Positions 35,998-44,071 of a DNA stretch of 64,000 nt are shown one piece after another. The translations under genes and the position numbers were made by a program. Position 1 is the stretch's first letter. Each line of letters opens with the position of its first letter. Below the pieces are notes generated by a model, which saw only the letters and a list, made by a program, of their open reading frames with translations, was not told the origin of the DNA and made no database searches. Source of the stretch: Shewanella sp. MBTL60-112-B2 (lineage in GTDB: Bacteria > Pseudomonadota > Gammaproteobacteria > Enterobacterales > Shewanellaceae); the NCBI RefSeq assembly GCF_019655055.1, contig NZ_BPFA01000008.1, forward strand, positions 1-64,000. Reading direction: 5' to 3'.

Positions 35998-36702
35998 ATG
36001 TCACAGGCTAGAGAACAAATATATAAGGCAATTGAGGATAACGAGCTAGATAAAGTACTTTTCAGTGACCCTTTTTCTGAAACTACCAGAAGATCTAAAA
36101 GAAACTTGCTTATTGCCAGTTTCTCTTCAATATTGATTGCTACTTTAGGCCTTGAGATAAACAGCTTTGTTGGCCTAAAAGCGACAAACCCATTAGGAAG
36201 CGAGATTACACTCGGGCTAGCGTTTTTCATCGTAGTGTATTTTTTCCTGTCTTTTGCGTTTCAGGCATATATTGATTATGTAGCGTGGAAGTTCCAGCGA
36301 GAAAAGCAGTTAACGAAACCATACCTAGAACTTATCAGCTTTATTGAAATGCAGGTATCCGTCACTAAAGAACAGATCGTTAAAACTAAAGAGCGGTTAA
36401 ATGGCCTGTCGGGCGAGAGTAGCGTGCAAGGTCAACTGAATGATGATGGCGTCTTTACTAATGTTAAACGAGGACTGGAGTCAATAGAAGCTAATCTGTC
36501 ATCCTCAATGGAAGAGATTAATCCGTTACTCGCAACGTGGTCAGAGAACATAGAAAAAATGAAAGTTCTATCAACACGTTTGCGTGTAAGGTTCTTCAGC
36601 CTTTGGACACTAGATATAATCTTCCCACTAGTCATATCTTTTAGTGCTTTGTATTTGAGCTATGGTGGTATTGCGGCGGTGCTTTGTAAGTTCAAGAGCT
36701 AA
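35998..36702 (+). CDS. Cassette 1: membrane protein with coiled-coil, unknown
   Basis: A 234-residue protein. Two hydrophobic helices (about 38-58 and 70-95) come first, then a charged helical region (about 105-195) likely to form a coiled coil in the cytoplasm, then a third helix near the C-terminus (about 200-227). This layout resembles small membrane effectors such as SLATT-type proteins, but no motif proves it. ATG 35998 has GGA upstream. The stop codon overlaps the left box of attC1. Function unknown. Confidence 0.72.
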   Translation: MSQAREQIYKAIEDNELDKVLFSDPFSETTRRSKRNLLIASFSSILIATLGLEINSFVGLKATNPLGSEITLGLAFFIVVYFFLSFAFQAYIDYVAWKFQREKQLTKPYLELISFIEMQVSVTKEQIVKTKERLNGLSGESSVQGQLNDDGVFTNVKRGLESIEANLSSSMEEINPLLATWSENIEKMKVLSTRLRVRFFSLWTLDIIFPLVISFSALYLSYGGIAAVLCKFKS

Positions 36703-36819
36703 CAAACTGTTTAAGAATGATTCGCAACGCATGGCATTTTACTATGCGTTGCGCTTAGTGTTTAAGGTGGTATGCGGGAGCTTCGGTATTGCGTTGCTCA
36801 CACCTTAACAGGGCGTTAA
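36700..36819 (+). other. attC site 1
   Basis: About 120 bases. The left end TAACAAACTGTTTAAG pairs with the right end CTTAACAGGGCGTTA, with one bulge, and GCAACGCAT pairs with ATGCGTTGC inside. The recombination point is G|TTA at 36815/36816. The left box includes the stop codon of cassette 1, as is common in integron cassettes. Confidence 0.85.
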
Positions 36820-36855
36820 GTGTATTTTTTGGTTAAATTAGATAAAGGTTTGCGT

Positions 36856-37554
36856 TTGAATATATTAATAACTCCTCCTGAAACACATTTCGATAAAGGA
36901 CTTGGTATCTCAGCATGGCGCTTTCGTGATGCAGCTAATGTACTAAATGGCTCTGAAAACGGTAACGACCTACTATCTCCAATCGGTTACTTACAACGAC
37001 ATGCAATTGAGCTTTATTTGAAATCATTAATTTATATACTCCATAAAAAGTATAGAGTTCCATTTGGTGAAAGCTTTAGTCTAGATAACCCTGCTATTTT
37101 GGTTAATGATAGATGGCGTCCAATGTCTAATACTCATAATTTGGATGATTTATACAATTATTTTAAATCTGTTTATGATGCTAATGTTGATAAACTTCCA
37201 GTAACCACTGACTGGACTTTGTCTGATAGTCTTGGAAAACAGATCAAATTAATTAGTGGTTATGATCCTAAAAGTACATATTTTCGTTATCCTAAAGCTG
37301 CGAGTGCAAGCCAAGATCAAAAGAAGTCAACAATTCAACCAATGGACCTTGATTCAGCATTAAAAGGATTACAAAGCGGTAATGGTAACTTAATTAAATG
37401 TGCTGTTATGTTGGATGCGAATGATAATGTAGTTCAAGCTTATAATCTTGTTCCTGATGTATTAGAGGACGTTCGAGCCGCTTTAACCGAAGCTATGGAA
37501 TATCTAAATAATGTACATAGTGCTTTTCTTGGTGAGTTAACAAAGTGGTCTTAA
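36856..37554 (+). CDS. Cassette 2: HEPN-like protein of unknown function
   Basis: About 232 residues, soluble. The segment GYLQRHAIELYLKSLIYIL, followed about 30 residues later by NTHNLDDLYNYF, has the pattern of HEPN helical-bundle proteins (A-ELYLK-L ... H-L--L). HEPN proteins are often ribonucleases in toxin or phage-defence systems. A canonical R-X4-6-H site is not obvious, so nuclease activity is only a guess. The frame is open from GTG 36820, directly at the attC1 boundary. TTG 36856 has AAAGG seven bases upstream and is preferred. Confidence 0.68.
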   Translation: MNILITPPETHFDKGLGISAWRFRDAANVLNGSENGNDLLSPIGYLQRHAIELYLKSLIYILHKKYRVPFGESFSLDNPAILVNDRWRPMSNTHNLDDLYNYFKSVYDANVDKLPVTTDWTLSDSLGKQIKLISGYDPKSTYFRYPKAASASQDQKKSTIQPMDLDSALKGLQSGNGNLIKCAVMLDANDNVVQAYNLVPDVLEDVRAALTEAMEYLNNVHSAFLGELTKWS

Positions 37555-37560
37555 TACACT

Positions 37561-37679
37561 TAACAAATGCATCAACACGATTTGCTACATTCGGCATTGT
37601 CGGTTTGTCTTTAGCTTCGTGATTAAGGCAGTAAAATTCGCTAAGCCTGTATCGTAGCAAACGTGTTATGCAGGCGTTA
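37561..37679 (+). other. attC site 2
   Basis: About 119 bases starting six bases after the cassette 2 stop codon. The arms pair very well: AACACG plus unpaired A plus TTTGCTAC on the left against GTAGCAAA plus CGTGTT on the right, and TGCAT against ATGCA outside. The single extrahelical base is the classic strand-choice feature. The right box GCGTTAT ends the site. Confidence 0.9.
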
Positions 37680-37688
37680 TACATACAT

Positions 37689-38012
37689 ATGAATCGTCGA
37701 AGTCTAGGTTATACATTAATCGAAATACTAATTGCTTTAGCTTTTTTAGCAATAATTGCTAGTGTAGTTTGGGCGCCTGAAATAAAAGAGGCACAAGTTG
37801 ATTTTCTCGAAGCGATAGGTATTACAGGTTGGTTTCAGTATTTGATACTTGCAATTCCCGCAGCTATTTATTACTTCTCAATCTATAAAGATTCATCTAA
37901 GAAAGCTAAAGAACTCAATCGTCCAGTTATTGGTAAATTTGTCGTAATATTTTCTGTAATATCTTTGTCTAGTGTTGCACTGTGTCTTTATTTCTTTGTT
38001 GCAAAACAATAG
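37689..38012 (+). CDS. Cassette 3: small membrane protein with prepilin-like N-terminus
   Basis: A 107-residue protein with three hydrophobic segments. The N-terminus SLGYTLIEILIALAFLAIIA matches the prepilin peptidase signature G-[FY]-[ST]-L-[IV]-E and the following hydrophobic helix. The rest (two more helices, TGWFQYLILAIPAAIYYF and VVIFSVISLSSVALCLYFF) is unlike any pilin. It may be a fusion, or the match may be a chance resemblance. The start is ATG 37689, nine bases after attC2; no ribosome binding site is seen. Confidence 0.62.
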   Translation: MNRRSLGYTLIEILIALAFLAIIASVVWAPEIKEAQVDFLEAIGITGWFQYLILAIPAAIYYFSIYKDSSKKAKELNRPVIGKFVVIFSVISLSSVALCLYFFVAKQ

Positions 38013-38018
38013 TATGTA

Positions 38019-38111
38019 TAACAAGCAAATAAACTAGGACTTAAAACAGTTTGTTGTTTTTCGTGCCTCAAAATTTTAACAAACAATTTTAAGCCTGTTA
38101 TTTGGGCGTTA
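38019..38111 (+). other. attC site 3
   Basis: About 93 bases. Paired arms: CAAATAA with TTATTTG, AGG with CCT, CTTAAAA with TTTTAAG and GTTTGTT with AACAAAC, with unpaired bases between them. The right end is GGGCGTTATG. Confidence 0.88.
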
Positions 38112-38162
38112 TGTGTCAGTGTTTGTCGTGGCATAGTTATTTAAATATGGAAGTTAAATAAA

Positions 38163-38432
38163 ATGAAAGAAAATCAATTTAATAAATGGGGAGCGGCTCG
38201 TGCAAAAGGAAAGGTACATTTTATCCTTGTTCGTGGCGTTTTATCGTGGGGCTTACCAATGTTTATATTTATGGCTTTCATAAATAAGCCGTTTGCTGAT
38301 GGTTTCACATCGGAGGCTGCAATAGTTCACTATATAGTTTGGCCCATAGCTGGTTTTTTGTTTGGCGTGTTCACATGGCATATGTCGGAACGGCTATATA
38401 AAAAAGAACTAACTAGACGTGGTAACACATAA
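38163..38432 (+). CDS. Cassette 4: small two-helix membrane protein
   Basis: An 89-residue protein with two hydrophobic helices (VRGVLSWGLPMFIFMAF and IVHYIVWPIAGFLFGVFTW), a basic start (NKWGAARAKGK) and a basic end. No function is known to me for such proteins. ATG 38163 has GGAAG nine bases upstream. Its stop codon is followed directly by the group II intron tail, and no attC is left after it. Confidence 0.65.
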   Translation: MKENQFNKWGAARAKGKVHFILVRGVLSWGLPMFIFMAFINKPFADGFTSEAAIVHYIVWPIAGFLFGVFTWHMSERLYKKELTRRGNT

Positions 38433-38654
38433 TCGGGTAGCCGGAGGTATCTAACCTCCAGCCCCCACACCACCCTGCATGCGGCTCCGCACAGGGCGGT
38501 TCATTTAGAACACCTAATTCATTTTCTGATTAGGATATTGAACTGCTATCCATCCATCTCTTAGTGAATATAATCCTGCTTTCTTCAGATACTCATTGCT
38601 CAGCGCTTGTTGTATTCCTGGTGTTTTAGAGCTACGCCAAGGGCCTTTACTTGA
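38433..38654 (-). mobile_element. 3' remnant of a group II intron
   Basis: Read on the minus strand, the end of a maturase gene is followed by a D5-like hairpin (38469-38500, ACCGCCCTGTGCGG and its partner) and a D6-like stem (GGAGGT / ACCTCC). The remnant ends next to the cassette 4 stop codon. The 5' part of the intron is missing, replaced by REP sequences at 38654. Group IIC-attC introns are known to insert in attC sites, which fits this position, although the class is not proven. Confidence 0.68.
38514..38654 (-). pseudogene. C-terminal fragment of group II intron reverse transcriptase/maturase
   Basis: The last 46 codons read SSKGPWRSSKTPGIQQALSN and end with SLRDGWIAVQYP and a short tail, the typical C-terminus of these proteins (W-R-S/M-S-K-T-P ... 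GL-SLRD). The upstream catalytic domains are absent. The reading frame continues upstream only into the REP sequence. Confidence 0.68.
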
Positions 38655-38736
38655 AATATGTGGGGTCAGAGTAAACTTTAATTGATCCCCAAAATACAAA
38701 ATATGTGGGGTCAGAGTAAACTTTAATTGATCCCCA
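38654..38736. repeat. Tandem pair of REP-like palindromes
   Basis: Two identical 38-base copies (38654-38691 and 38699-38736, period 45). Each has arms GGGGTCA and TGATCCCC around AGTAAACTTTAAT. This resembles the REP sequences mobilised by RAYT (TnpA-REP, Y1-type) transposases; no such transposase is in the window. Confidence 0.78.
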
Positions 38737-39327
38737 TACTTTTACTAACCCCATTACCCATTTTTAGACCTTTTACACTGATGTATTCCTGTCCAGAAAT
38801 CAGTTTGTAACATCTGAGAGAACTAATTCGGAAAGATGATGATTCAGGTGTTGGTACGGCTGTGGGCTTCGGTTTCAGGGTGAGGTATCTCAAAGAGATA
38901 CTCTTCGAACGAGAGGCATGGATGCCGAACTGGCTGTTTAACAGGGGGATTATTGGAAACCACAGAGCGACCAAGGATGGCTTTATAGCATCCCACAGAA
39001 GTTGCGACACCTGAGCTTACTGCGAACTGTAGCCTTTTTTCTTGGTGAATAGCTTTTGTCCAAAAACAATTTAAACCTAAGCAAAAGTCACTTGTGATAA
39101 TCCTTTATACTCGAACCATATGATGAATAGCAGCTTTACGCTCTTTCCTCGTGAGACGATTAACTCCGAGTGCTTAAGCTATAACTTAAGCACTCTATAG
39201 TGGGGCTCAGCTAAATTCTATCTATATTTAAATCAATAGAACAAGGTGATTTAAGTCACACTCTTTCTACCTTGCTAATGAGAAAATAACGGCCTTTCGA
39301 AGCCTAACCTCTTGTAGCTAAATTCAT
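38737..39327. other. Intergenic region right of the island
   Basis: 591 bases with no gene that I can support. A 95-codon minus-strand frame (38723-39010) starts from the REP sequence, has no recognisable domain and is not called. Confidence 0.4.
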
Positions 39328-40269
39328 ATGCAATCTACAACCTCACACAACGCTGCCTCTACATTTAAAGGCAACGCGCTCGCTGCTTTCTCGTTTCTAT
39401 TATGGGGCTTGATGCCGCTCTACTATCACTTTTTGCCGAATGCCAATATCAATGAATTATTAGCATTTAGAATACTCTTCTCAGTTCCTTTTATGGCGCT
39501 GGTGTTTGTGCTGATGGGCCGCCGCTTTCCTTCGATTGCTGTTCTTAAAGCAGATAAAAGATCTGTGCTACTTTGTGGACTGGCCTCGCTTATCATGTGC
39601 GTGTCTTGGTACAGCTTTACCTGGGCTATCACTCATGGACAAGTGCTTGCCGCTAGCTTAGGCTTTTTCATTAACCCACTTTTTGCCATTGGCTTAGGTG
39701 TACTGTTTCTTGGGGATAAACTCACCGCGGCACAAAAAATGGCAGTGGTACTGGGCACCTGCGGCATAAGTTATATGGTGTATAGCTATGGTGAGCTTCC
39801 TTGGCTTGCACTCAGTATGGGGAGCTTCTTTGCGCTTTACGGCCTATGTAAAAAGTTTATCCGCTTCGACTCGCTGACCTCTGTCACCGTCGAGGCCCTA
39901 CTATTAATGCCAATTGCTGTAATCTATTTATTATGGCTCTGGAGCTCAGATCAAAGTGTCGCGATATCGGCTGCATTATCCGGACAGACATCGGTATTAC
40001 TACTTTATATCGGTTCCGCTCCTGTAACCTTAATGCCGTTAGTCTTCTTTGCGTTGGCAATTAGAGCCACAAGCTTGTCTATGATAGGACTGATGCAATA
40101 TATCGAGCCGAGTTTGCAATTCTTGCTAGCTGTTATTGTATTTAATGAAGTGTTTGATCAGGTTAAAGCGGTGAGTTTCGCCTTGATATGGACTGGATTA
40201 TTACTCTGTTCATTGGAAGCACTTCCAGCGCTAAGACATAAATACCGCGCCAGCCGACATCCAAGTTAG
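39328..40269 (+). CDS. rarD: EamA-family transporter RarD
   Basis: A 313-residue inner-membrane protein with ten predicted helices, in two EamA repeats. The start NALAAFSFLLWGLMPLYYHFL and the ALRATSL-like end (FFALAIRATSLSMIGLMQYIEPS) are RarD signatures. In E. coli and Pseudomonas it is linked to chloramphenicol sensitivity; the transported substrate is unknown. ATG 39328 has no strong ribosome binding site. A hairpin follows at 40287-40309. Confidence 0.92.
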   Translation: MQSTTSHNAASTFKGNALAAFSFLLWGLMPLYYHFLPNANINELLAFRILFSVPFMALVFVLMGRRFPSIAVLKADKRSVLLCGLASLIMCVSWYSFTWAITHGQVLAASLGFFINPLFAIGLGVLFLGDKLTAAQKMAVVLGTCGISYMVYSYGELPWLALSMGSFFALYGLCKKFIRFDSLTSVTVEALLLMPIAVIYLLWLWSSDQSVAISAALSGQTSVLLLYIGSAPVTLMPLVFFALAIRATSLSMIGLMQYIEPSLQFLLAVIVFNEVFDQVKAVSFALIWTGLLLCSLEALPALRHKYRASRHPS

Positions 40270-40286
40270 TATCACTCTCTAAGCTG

Positions 40287-40406
40287 ACCGTAGCGATTAG
40301 CGCTACGGTTCACCTTCCGGTCTAAGAAGGGCTAGGTCCTAGGGCGATCCGTGAGTGACGCAGTCACGTTCCCTAGGCCACAGGCCGTTCGGCTCTTACC
40401 TTCTTA
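40287..40406. repeat. Hairpin plus long nested inverted repeat between rarD and the chemoreceptor gene
   Basis: First, ACCGTAGCG / CGCTACGGT (40287-40309) with a 5-base loop, a possible rarD terminator without a T-run. Second, a nested structure 40323-40406: outer TAAGAAGG/CCTTCTTA, middle CCTAGGG/CCCTAGG, inner CGTGA/TCACG. CCTAGG words recur up to 40470. Confidence 0.65.
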
Positions 40407-40474
40407 GCTTTAACCGTCTTTGCTCTTCCTAGGTCCTAGAACCTTTCTTTGCCTTTCCTAGAACCTTCTTTAAA

Positions 40475-42049
40475 TCAAATCTTTCTCTGTACGCTTTGTT
40501 CCCAGAACTGCTTAGATAAACTATGGGTCTTAGTCGATAAGCGCGACACTTGCTGACCACGCTCTGCGGCATCTTGTGTCTGCTCAAGACTCTCAATCGC
40601 CAGCTCACTTATCACTTGAATTGAGTGGCTAATATCGTTCGCCACTGCTGTTTGCTGGCTCATGGCACAAGCATTTTCATCACTCATCGTATTCATCTTA
40701 ATAATAGAGTGGCGTAGTGCCTCAAAAGACTCATCAACCTGTTTAGCCAAGTCTACCGACTGCTCTGCACTACGTTGGCCTGCTTCCATGGTTTTAGCTG
40801 CCATTACAGTGCTTTCTCGGAATTTAGCCACAATAGCCTCAATATGAGAAGTGGACTCACTGGTTCGGCTAGAAAGTTGGCGTACTTCATCGGCAACAAC
40901 CGCAAAGCCACGGCCCGACTCTCCTGCTCTCGCCGCTTCAATCGCAGCGTTAAGTGCCAATAGATTAGTCTGCTCGGCAATGCCACGGATCACATCCAAT
41001 ACTTTATTAATATCTTGGCTATCTTGCTCGATTGAAGCCACAACAGAAGCGAAGTTACCCACCTCAGCCTTAAGTTGGTTAATGGACTCTATCACCCGTT
41101 CAAGTAGTTGATGACCTTGCTCTGCTGAAAGGTTACTTACAGACATCTCTCTGGCTGCGCTGTGAATATTTTGGCTCACCTCATTAAAGCTAGCGCTCAT
41201 CTCTTCCATGGCGGTGGCCGCTTGACTGGTTTGCATACTCTGGCTGTCTGCACGTTGACGTGTATTGTGAATGGTATCGTTTAAACTCGCGCTAAGGGAT
41301 TCGATTGAGCCTGCAGAATCCGCCATTCTGCCTATCACCCCGCCGGTTTCAGTCAATAAGAACTGCAAGGCAAAGCTTATCGTGCCTAATTCATCTTGCC
41401 GCCCGGTAAATACACCCTTAGCTAAAGGGTCGTCAACGGTATTTTTAGCTTGGGTCACTAATTGGTTGAATGGCTTTAAGATCTGCTGCAAACCAATCGC
41501 GCCTACAAGGCTAAAGACTATCAGTGCAATTATGGGCGAGTAAGTCGCTAACATAACCGTCATCAGTAGCATCGATAGCAGCCAAGCATACAATTTGCCC
41601 CCAAACCCTAGAAGTGGGTTACGTAACGCTTTAGGCTGCTTTCCCGCTTTTACCTGCTGATAAATCGCTTCTGCACGTTGAATTTGCTCTGGTGTAGCCT
41701 TACGGCGGACCGACTGATATTCGTGAATTTTACCATTTTCATATACAGGGGCTATGTACGCATTAACCCAGTAGTGATCGCCTGATTTTGTGCGATTTTT
41801 TACCACGCCAACCCAAGGTTTACCTTGTTTAATACGCTCCCAAAGTGATTGAAATGCAGCTTCTGGCATATCAGGATGGCGCACCATGTTGTGAGGCTGC
41901 CCCTGTAATTCCTCAAAACTATAGCCACTCACATTAATGAAACCCTCATTGGCATACTTGATATTACCGTCGAGATTGGTGGTCGATAACAATATACAGT
42001 TATCGGTTAGGGTCTTTTCCGTTTGAGTAACAGGTTGGTTATTTCGCAT
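40475..42049 (-). CDS. PAS-containing methyl-accepting chemotaxis protein, Aer-like
   Basis: A 524-residue energy or redox taxis receptor. An N-terminal PAS domain (about residues 15-115, [40 protein letters not shown]) probably binds FAD as in Aer. A hydrophobic stretch (about 150-190) anchors it to the membrane from the cytoplasmic side. HAMP-like and signalling domains follow, with the conserved hairpin tip [20 protein letters not shown]. The start is ATG 42049. It would signal through CheW or CheV to CheA. Confidence 0.93.
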   Translation of the reverse strand: MRNNQPVTQTEKTLTDNCILLSTTNLDGNIKYANEGFINVSGYSFEELQGQPHNMVRHPDMPEAAFQSLWERIKQGKPWVGVVKNRTKSGDHYWVNAYIAPVYENGKIHEYQSVRRKATPEQIQRAEAIYQQVKAGKQPKALRNPLLGFGGKLYAWLLSMLLMTVMLATYSPIIALIVFSLVGAIGLQQILKPFNQLVTQAKNTVDDPLAKGVFTGRQDELGTISFALQFLLTETGGVIGRMADSAGSIESLSASLNDTIHNTRQRADSQSMQTSQAATAMEEMSASFNEVSQNIHSAAREMSVSNLSAEQGHQLLERVIESINQLKAEVGNFASVVASIEQDSQDINKVLDVIRGIAEQTNLLALNAAIEAARAGESGRGFAVVADEVRQLSSRTSESTSHIEAIVAKFRESTVMAAKTMEAGQRSAEQSVDLAKQVDESFEALRHSIIKMNTMSDENACAMSQQTAVANDISHSIQVISELAIESLEQTQDAAERGQQVSRLSTKTHSLSKQFWEQSVQRKI

Positions 42050-42314
42050 TGCTTACAAGCCCATAGCATAATTTAATCGCAATTCATTTTGGCAAAATTC
42101 GCTGAAAAATGGATTGATAGCTATCACGAAAAAACAGCACTAGTTGGAGATATAAGTGTCGAATACCACACTTATTTAAAATCAATAGTTTAAATTAAAA
42201 ATTTACATCAAACATTTAAATAAAGAACCTGATTGTTTGCAACCAGGCCCTTTATAATTAAGCGGTAATACCGCTCAAAAACTTCGTTCGCTAACACAAA
42301 CACTCAACACGATT

Positions 42315-43859
42315 TTACTGACTTGCTGCAAGCTCGATAAAAGCTGCGGTATACATTTTCAGGTTCAACATAAATTGCTCATAAGTAATGAACTCATTTT
42401 CACTATGGCCAGTATATTCTTTGCCGGGCATTGCTGGACCAAAACTTAAGGCATTTGGAAATAGTTTGCTGTTTGTCGAGCCGCCGATCGACACGGGCTG
42501 TGGATCTTTAGTGCCGGTATAATGACCAAAGACATCCAGTAAGGTGTCTAAATGAGGCGCTCCTTCCATCACCATTGGCTTGCCCCAATAGGTTTCAAGC
42601 CCAATAAGCTTAATATTATGTTGTTGCTGCCACCCATTTATCGCAGTCAAGGTTTGGCTGTCCAATAGTTCTGCTGTTTTACCTTTAGGGCGTCTTAAAT
42701 TAATGGTGATTTCGGTACCTGCTGCACCTTGTTTCACCACGGTGGGCGCTAAGGTCATGGGTCCCATAAAGTCATCTTTATAGGCTATGTCACCAAATTG
42801 CTCTGCGTAAATGCCTAAACCTACCATTTCATCGATAAAGACTTGGGTTAAAGATGCTGTAGTTTGAGGCCATGAGTGGATAGCTAATAGCTCAGCTAGA
42901 TACGTAACCGCATTAACCCCATCTTCTGGTGTTGATGAGTGAGTTGACTTACCGTCGGCATAGATCACCAGTTCTTGCCCCTGTTTTTCGAAGCGATACT
43001 TCATCTGCGGCTGGCTCTGCGCTTTCTCTTTAAGCGCAGCGGCTAATTCACTGCCGACATTTTTTAATTTTGCGCTAGCTTGCTGAGGAACCTGGCTAGC
43101 AAAAGAGCCTCCTGTAAAACTCAATAACACAGGCTCATTTAACGATTGATCAATCTTAATATTAGGGACTTTAATATTAGGGACTGTGAACGCAATCTGA
43201 CTCCAACCTTTCTCGGCGGTTACCACTGGATACTCTGCGTCTATCGTGATGTTGATATCGGCTGGCGTATAGCCTTTAAGGAACTCTCTCAATGGCTGCC
43301 AATCTGATTCTTCCGCCATATACACCATGAGCTCAATTCGCTTATTTAACTCAATATTATTGTCTTTTATCGATTTCATCGCATACATAGCGGTGACAAT
43401 TGCGCCTTTATCATCTTCAGTGCCACGACCAATCAGCTTACCCGGCTCAGATTGCAGATCCAGAATATAAGGGCTCTGCGCCCAAAGTTCGGCATTGGCT
43501 GGTTGCACGTCGCCATGGGTGATCACCCCAAGCTTATCTTCACTGTCACCTAGACCGATCAACATCACATAGCCGTGATCACTAAAATCTAAACCTAACT
43601 CAGTACTTAACGCCCTTAACTTGGCCTTAAAACCAATAAATTCGGGATTATTATCCGGTGTTACTCCTGCGACCGCTTGAGTATTGAATTGCACTAATTC
43701 TGCTAAATTGCTCACCATCTGCTTAGAGTAAGTATCTACAGCATAATCGGCGACATGTTGTGATTGAGGGGTAACCGCTACAGCAGAAGTTGGTAGCAAT
43801 AAGGTTGATAGCAGAGTTGCGGTCAACATTGGCGCGCTAAAATAACCGAGAGTGTTCAT
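42315..43859 (-). CDS. Secreted M20-family dipeptidase (PepV-like)
   Basis: A 514-residue zinc dipeptidase with a signal peptide (about residues 1-28, TSAVA|VT). Metal and catalytic residues are complete in the N-terminal half: His115 and Asp117 in ITHGDVQP, Asp149 in RGTEDDKGA, Glu183 and Glu184 in MAEESDW. The lid domain and the C-terminal His region (GPAMPGKEYTGHSENEFI) are present. Export is unusual for PepV, which is cytoplasmic, so this one likely acts on peptides in the periplasm. The start used is ATG 43859. Confidence 0.9.
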   Translation of the reverse strand: MNTLGYFSAPMLTATLLSTLLLPTSAVAVTPQSQHVADYAVDTYSKQMVSNLAELVQFNTQAVAGVTPDNNPEFIGFKAKLRALSTELGLDFSDHGYVMLIGLGDSEDKLGVITHGDVQPANAELWAQSPYILDLQSEPGKLIGRGTEDDKGAIVTAMYAMKSIKDNNIELNKRIELMVYMAEESDWQPLREFLKGYTPADINITIDAEYPVVTAEKGWSQIAFTVPNIKVPNIKIDQSLNEPVLLSFTGGSFASQVPQQASAKLKNVGSELAAALKEKAQSQPQMKYRFEKQGQELVIYADGKSTHSSTPEDGVNAVTYLAELLAIHSWPQTTASLTQVFIDEMVGLGIYAEQFGDIAYKDDFMGPMTLAPTVVKQGAAGTEITINLRRPKGKTAELLDSQTLTAINGWQQQHNIKLIGLETYWGKPMVMEGAPHLDTLLDVFGHYTGTKDPQPVSIGGSTNSKLFPNALSFGPAMPGKEYTGHSENEFITYEQFMLNLKMYTAAFIELAASQ

Positions 43860-44071
43860 GGTATTCCATTTATTATTATCGATAAAACTGCCCTTAGTCT
43901 GCCATAAAGCCCCCCGTTAAATGTATAAAAAATGGCTAACCGCACCATTTGTTACAAATATCACCGTTTTTTAATAGATCTACCACCTTGATGCGTGATA
44001 CTTAAAGAGATTAACGTTAGCGTAATTAAATTGACGAGAATTAAAACAAGCATAATCGGGGATAAAAAAAT

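Larger units (their letters stand above)
35968..38432 (+). mobile_element. Integron gene-cassette array without visible integrase
   Basis: Four short genes on one strand are separated by three imperfect-palindrome sites with attC anatomy: a left TAACAA box just after each stop codon, a right GCGTTA box just before the next gene, and complementary inner arms with unpaired bases. Neighbouring cassette genes lack individual promoters or terminators, as expected. The three attC sites differ in length (about 120, 119 and 93 bases) and sequence, so the cassettes came from different sources. No integron integrase lies in the window, so this fits a CALIN-type cluster, or the distal part of an array. 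Confidence 0.85.

Noticed and set aside
38723..39010. 95-codon minus-strand frame next to the REP pair
   Set aside because: Terminates in the REP sequence, no domain, and the start has no ribosome binding site; likely chance.
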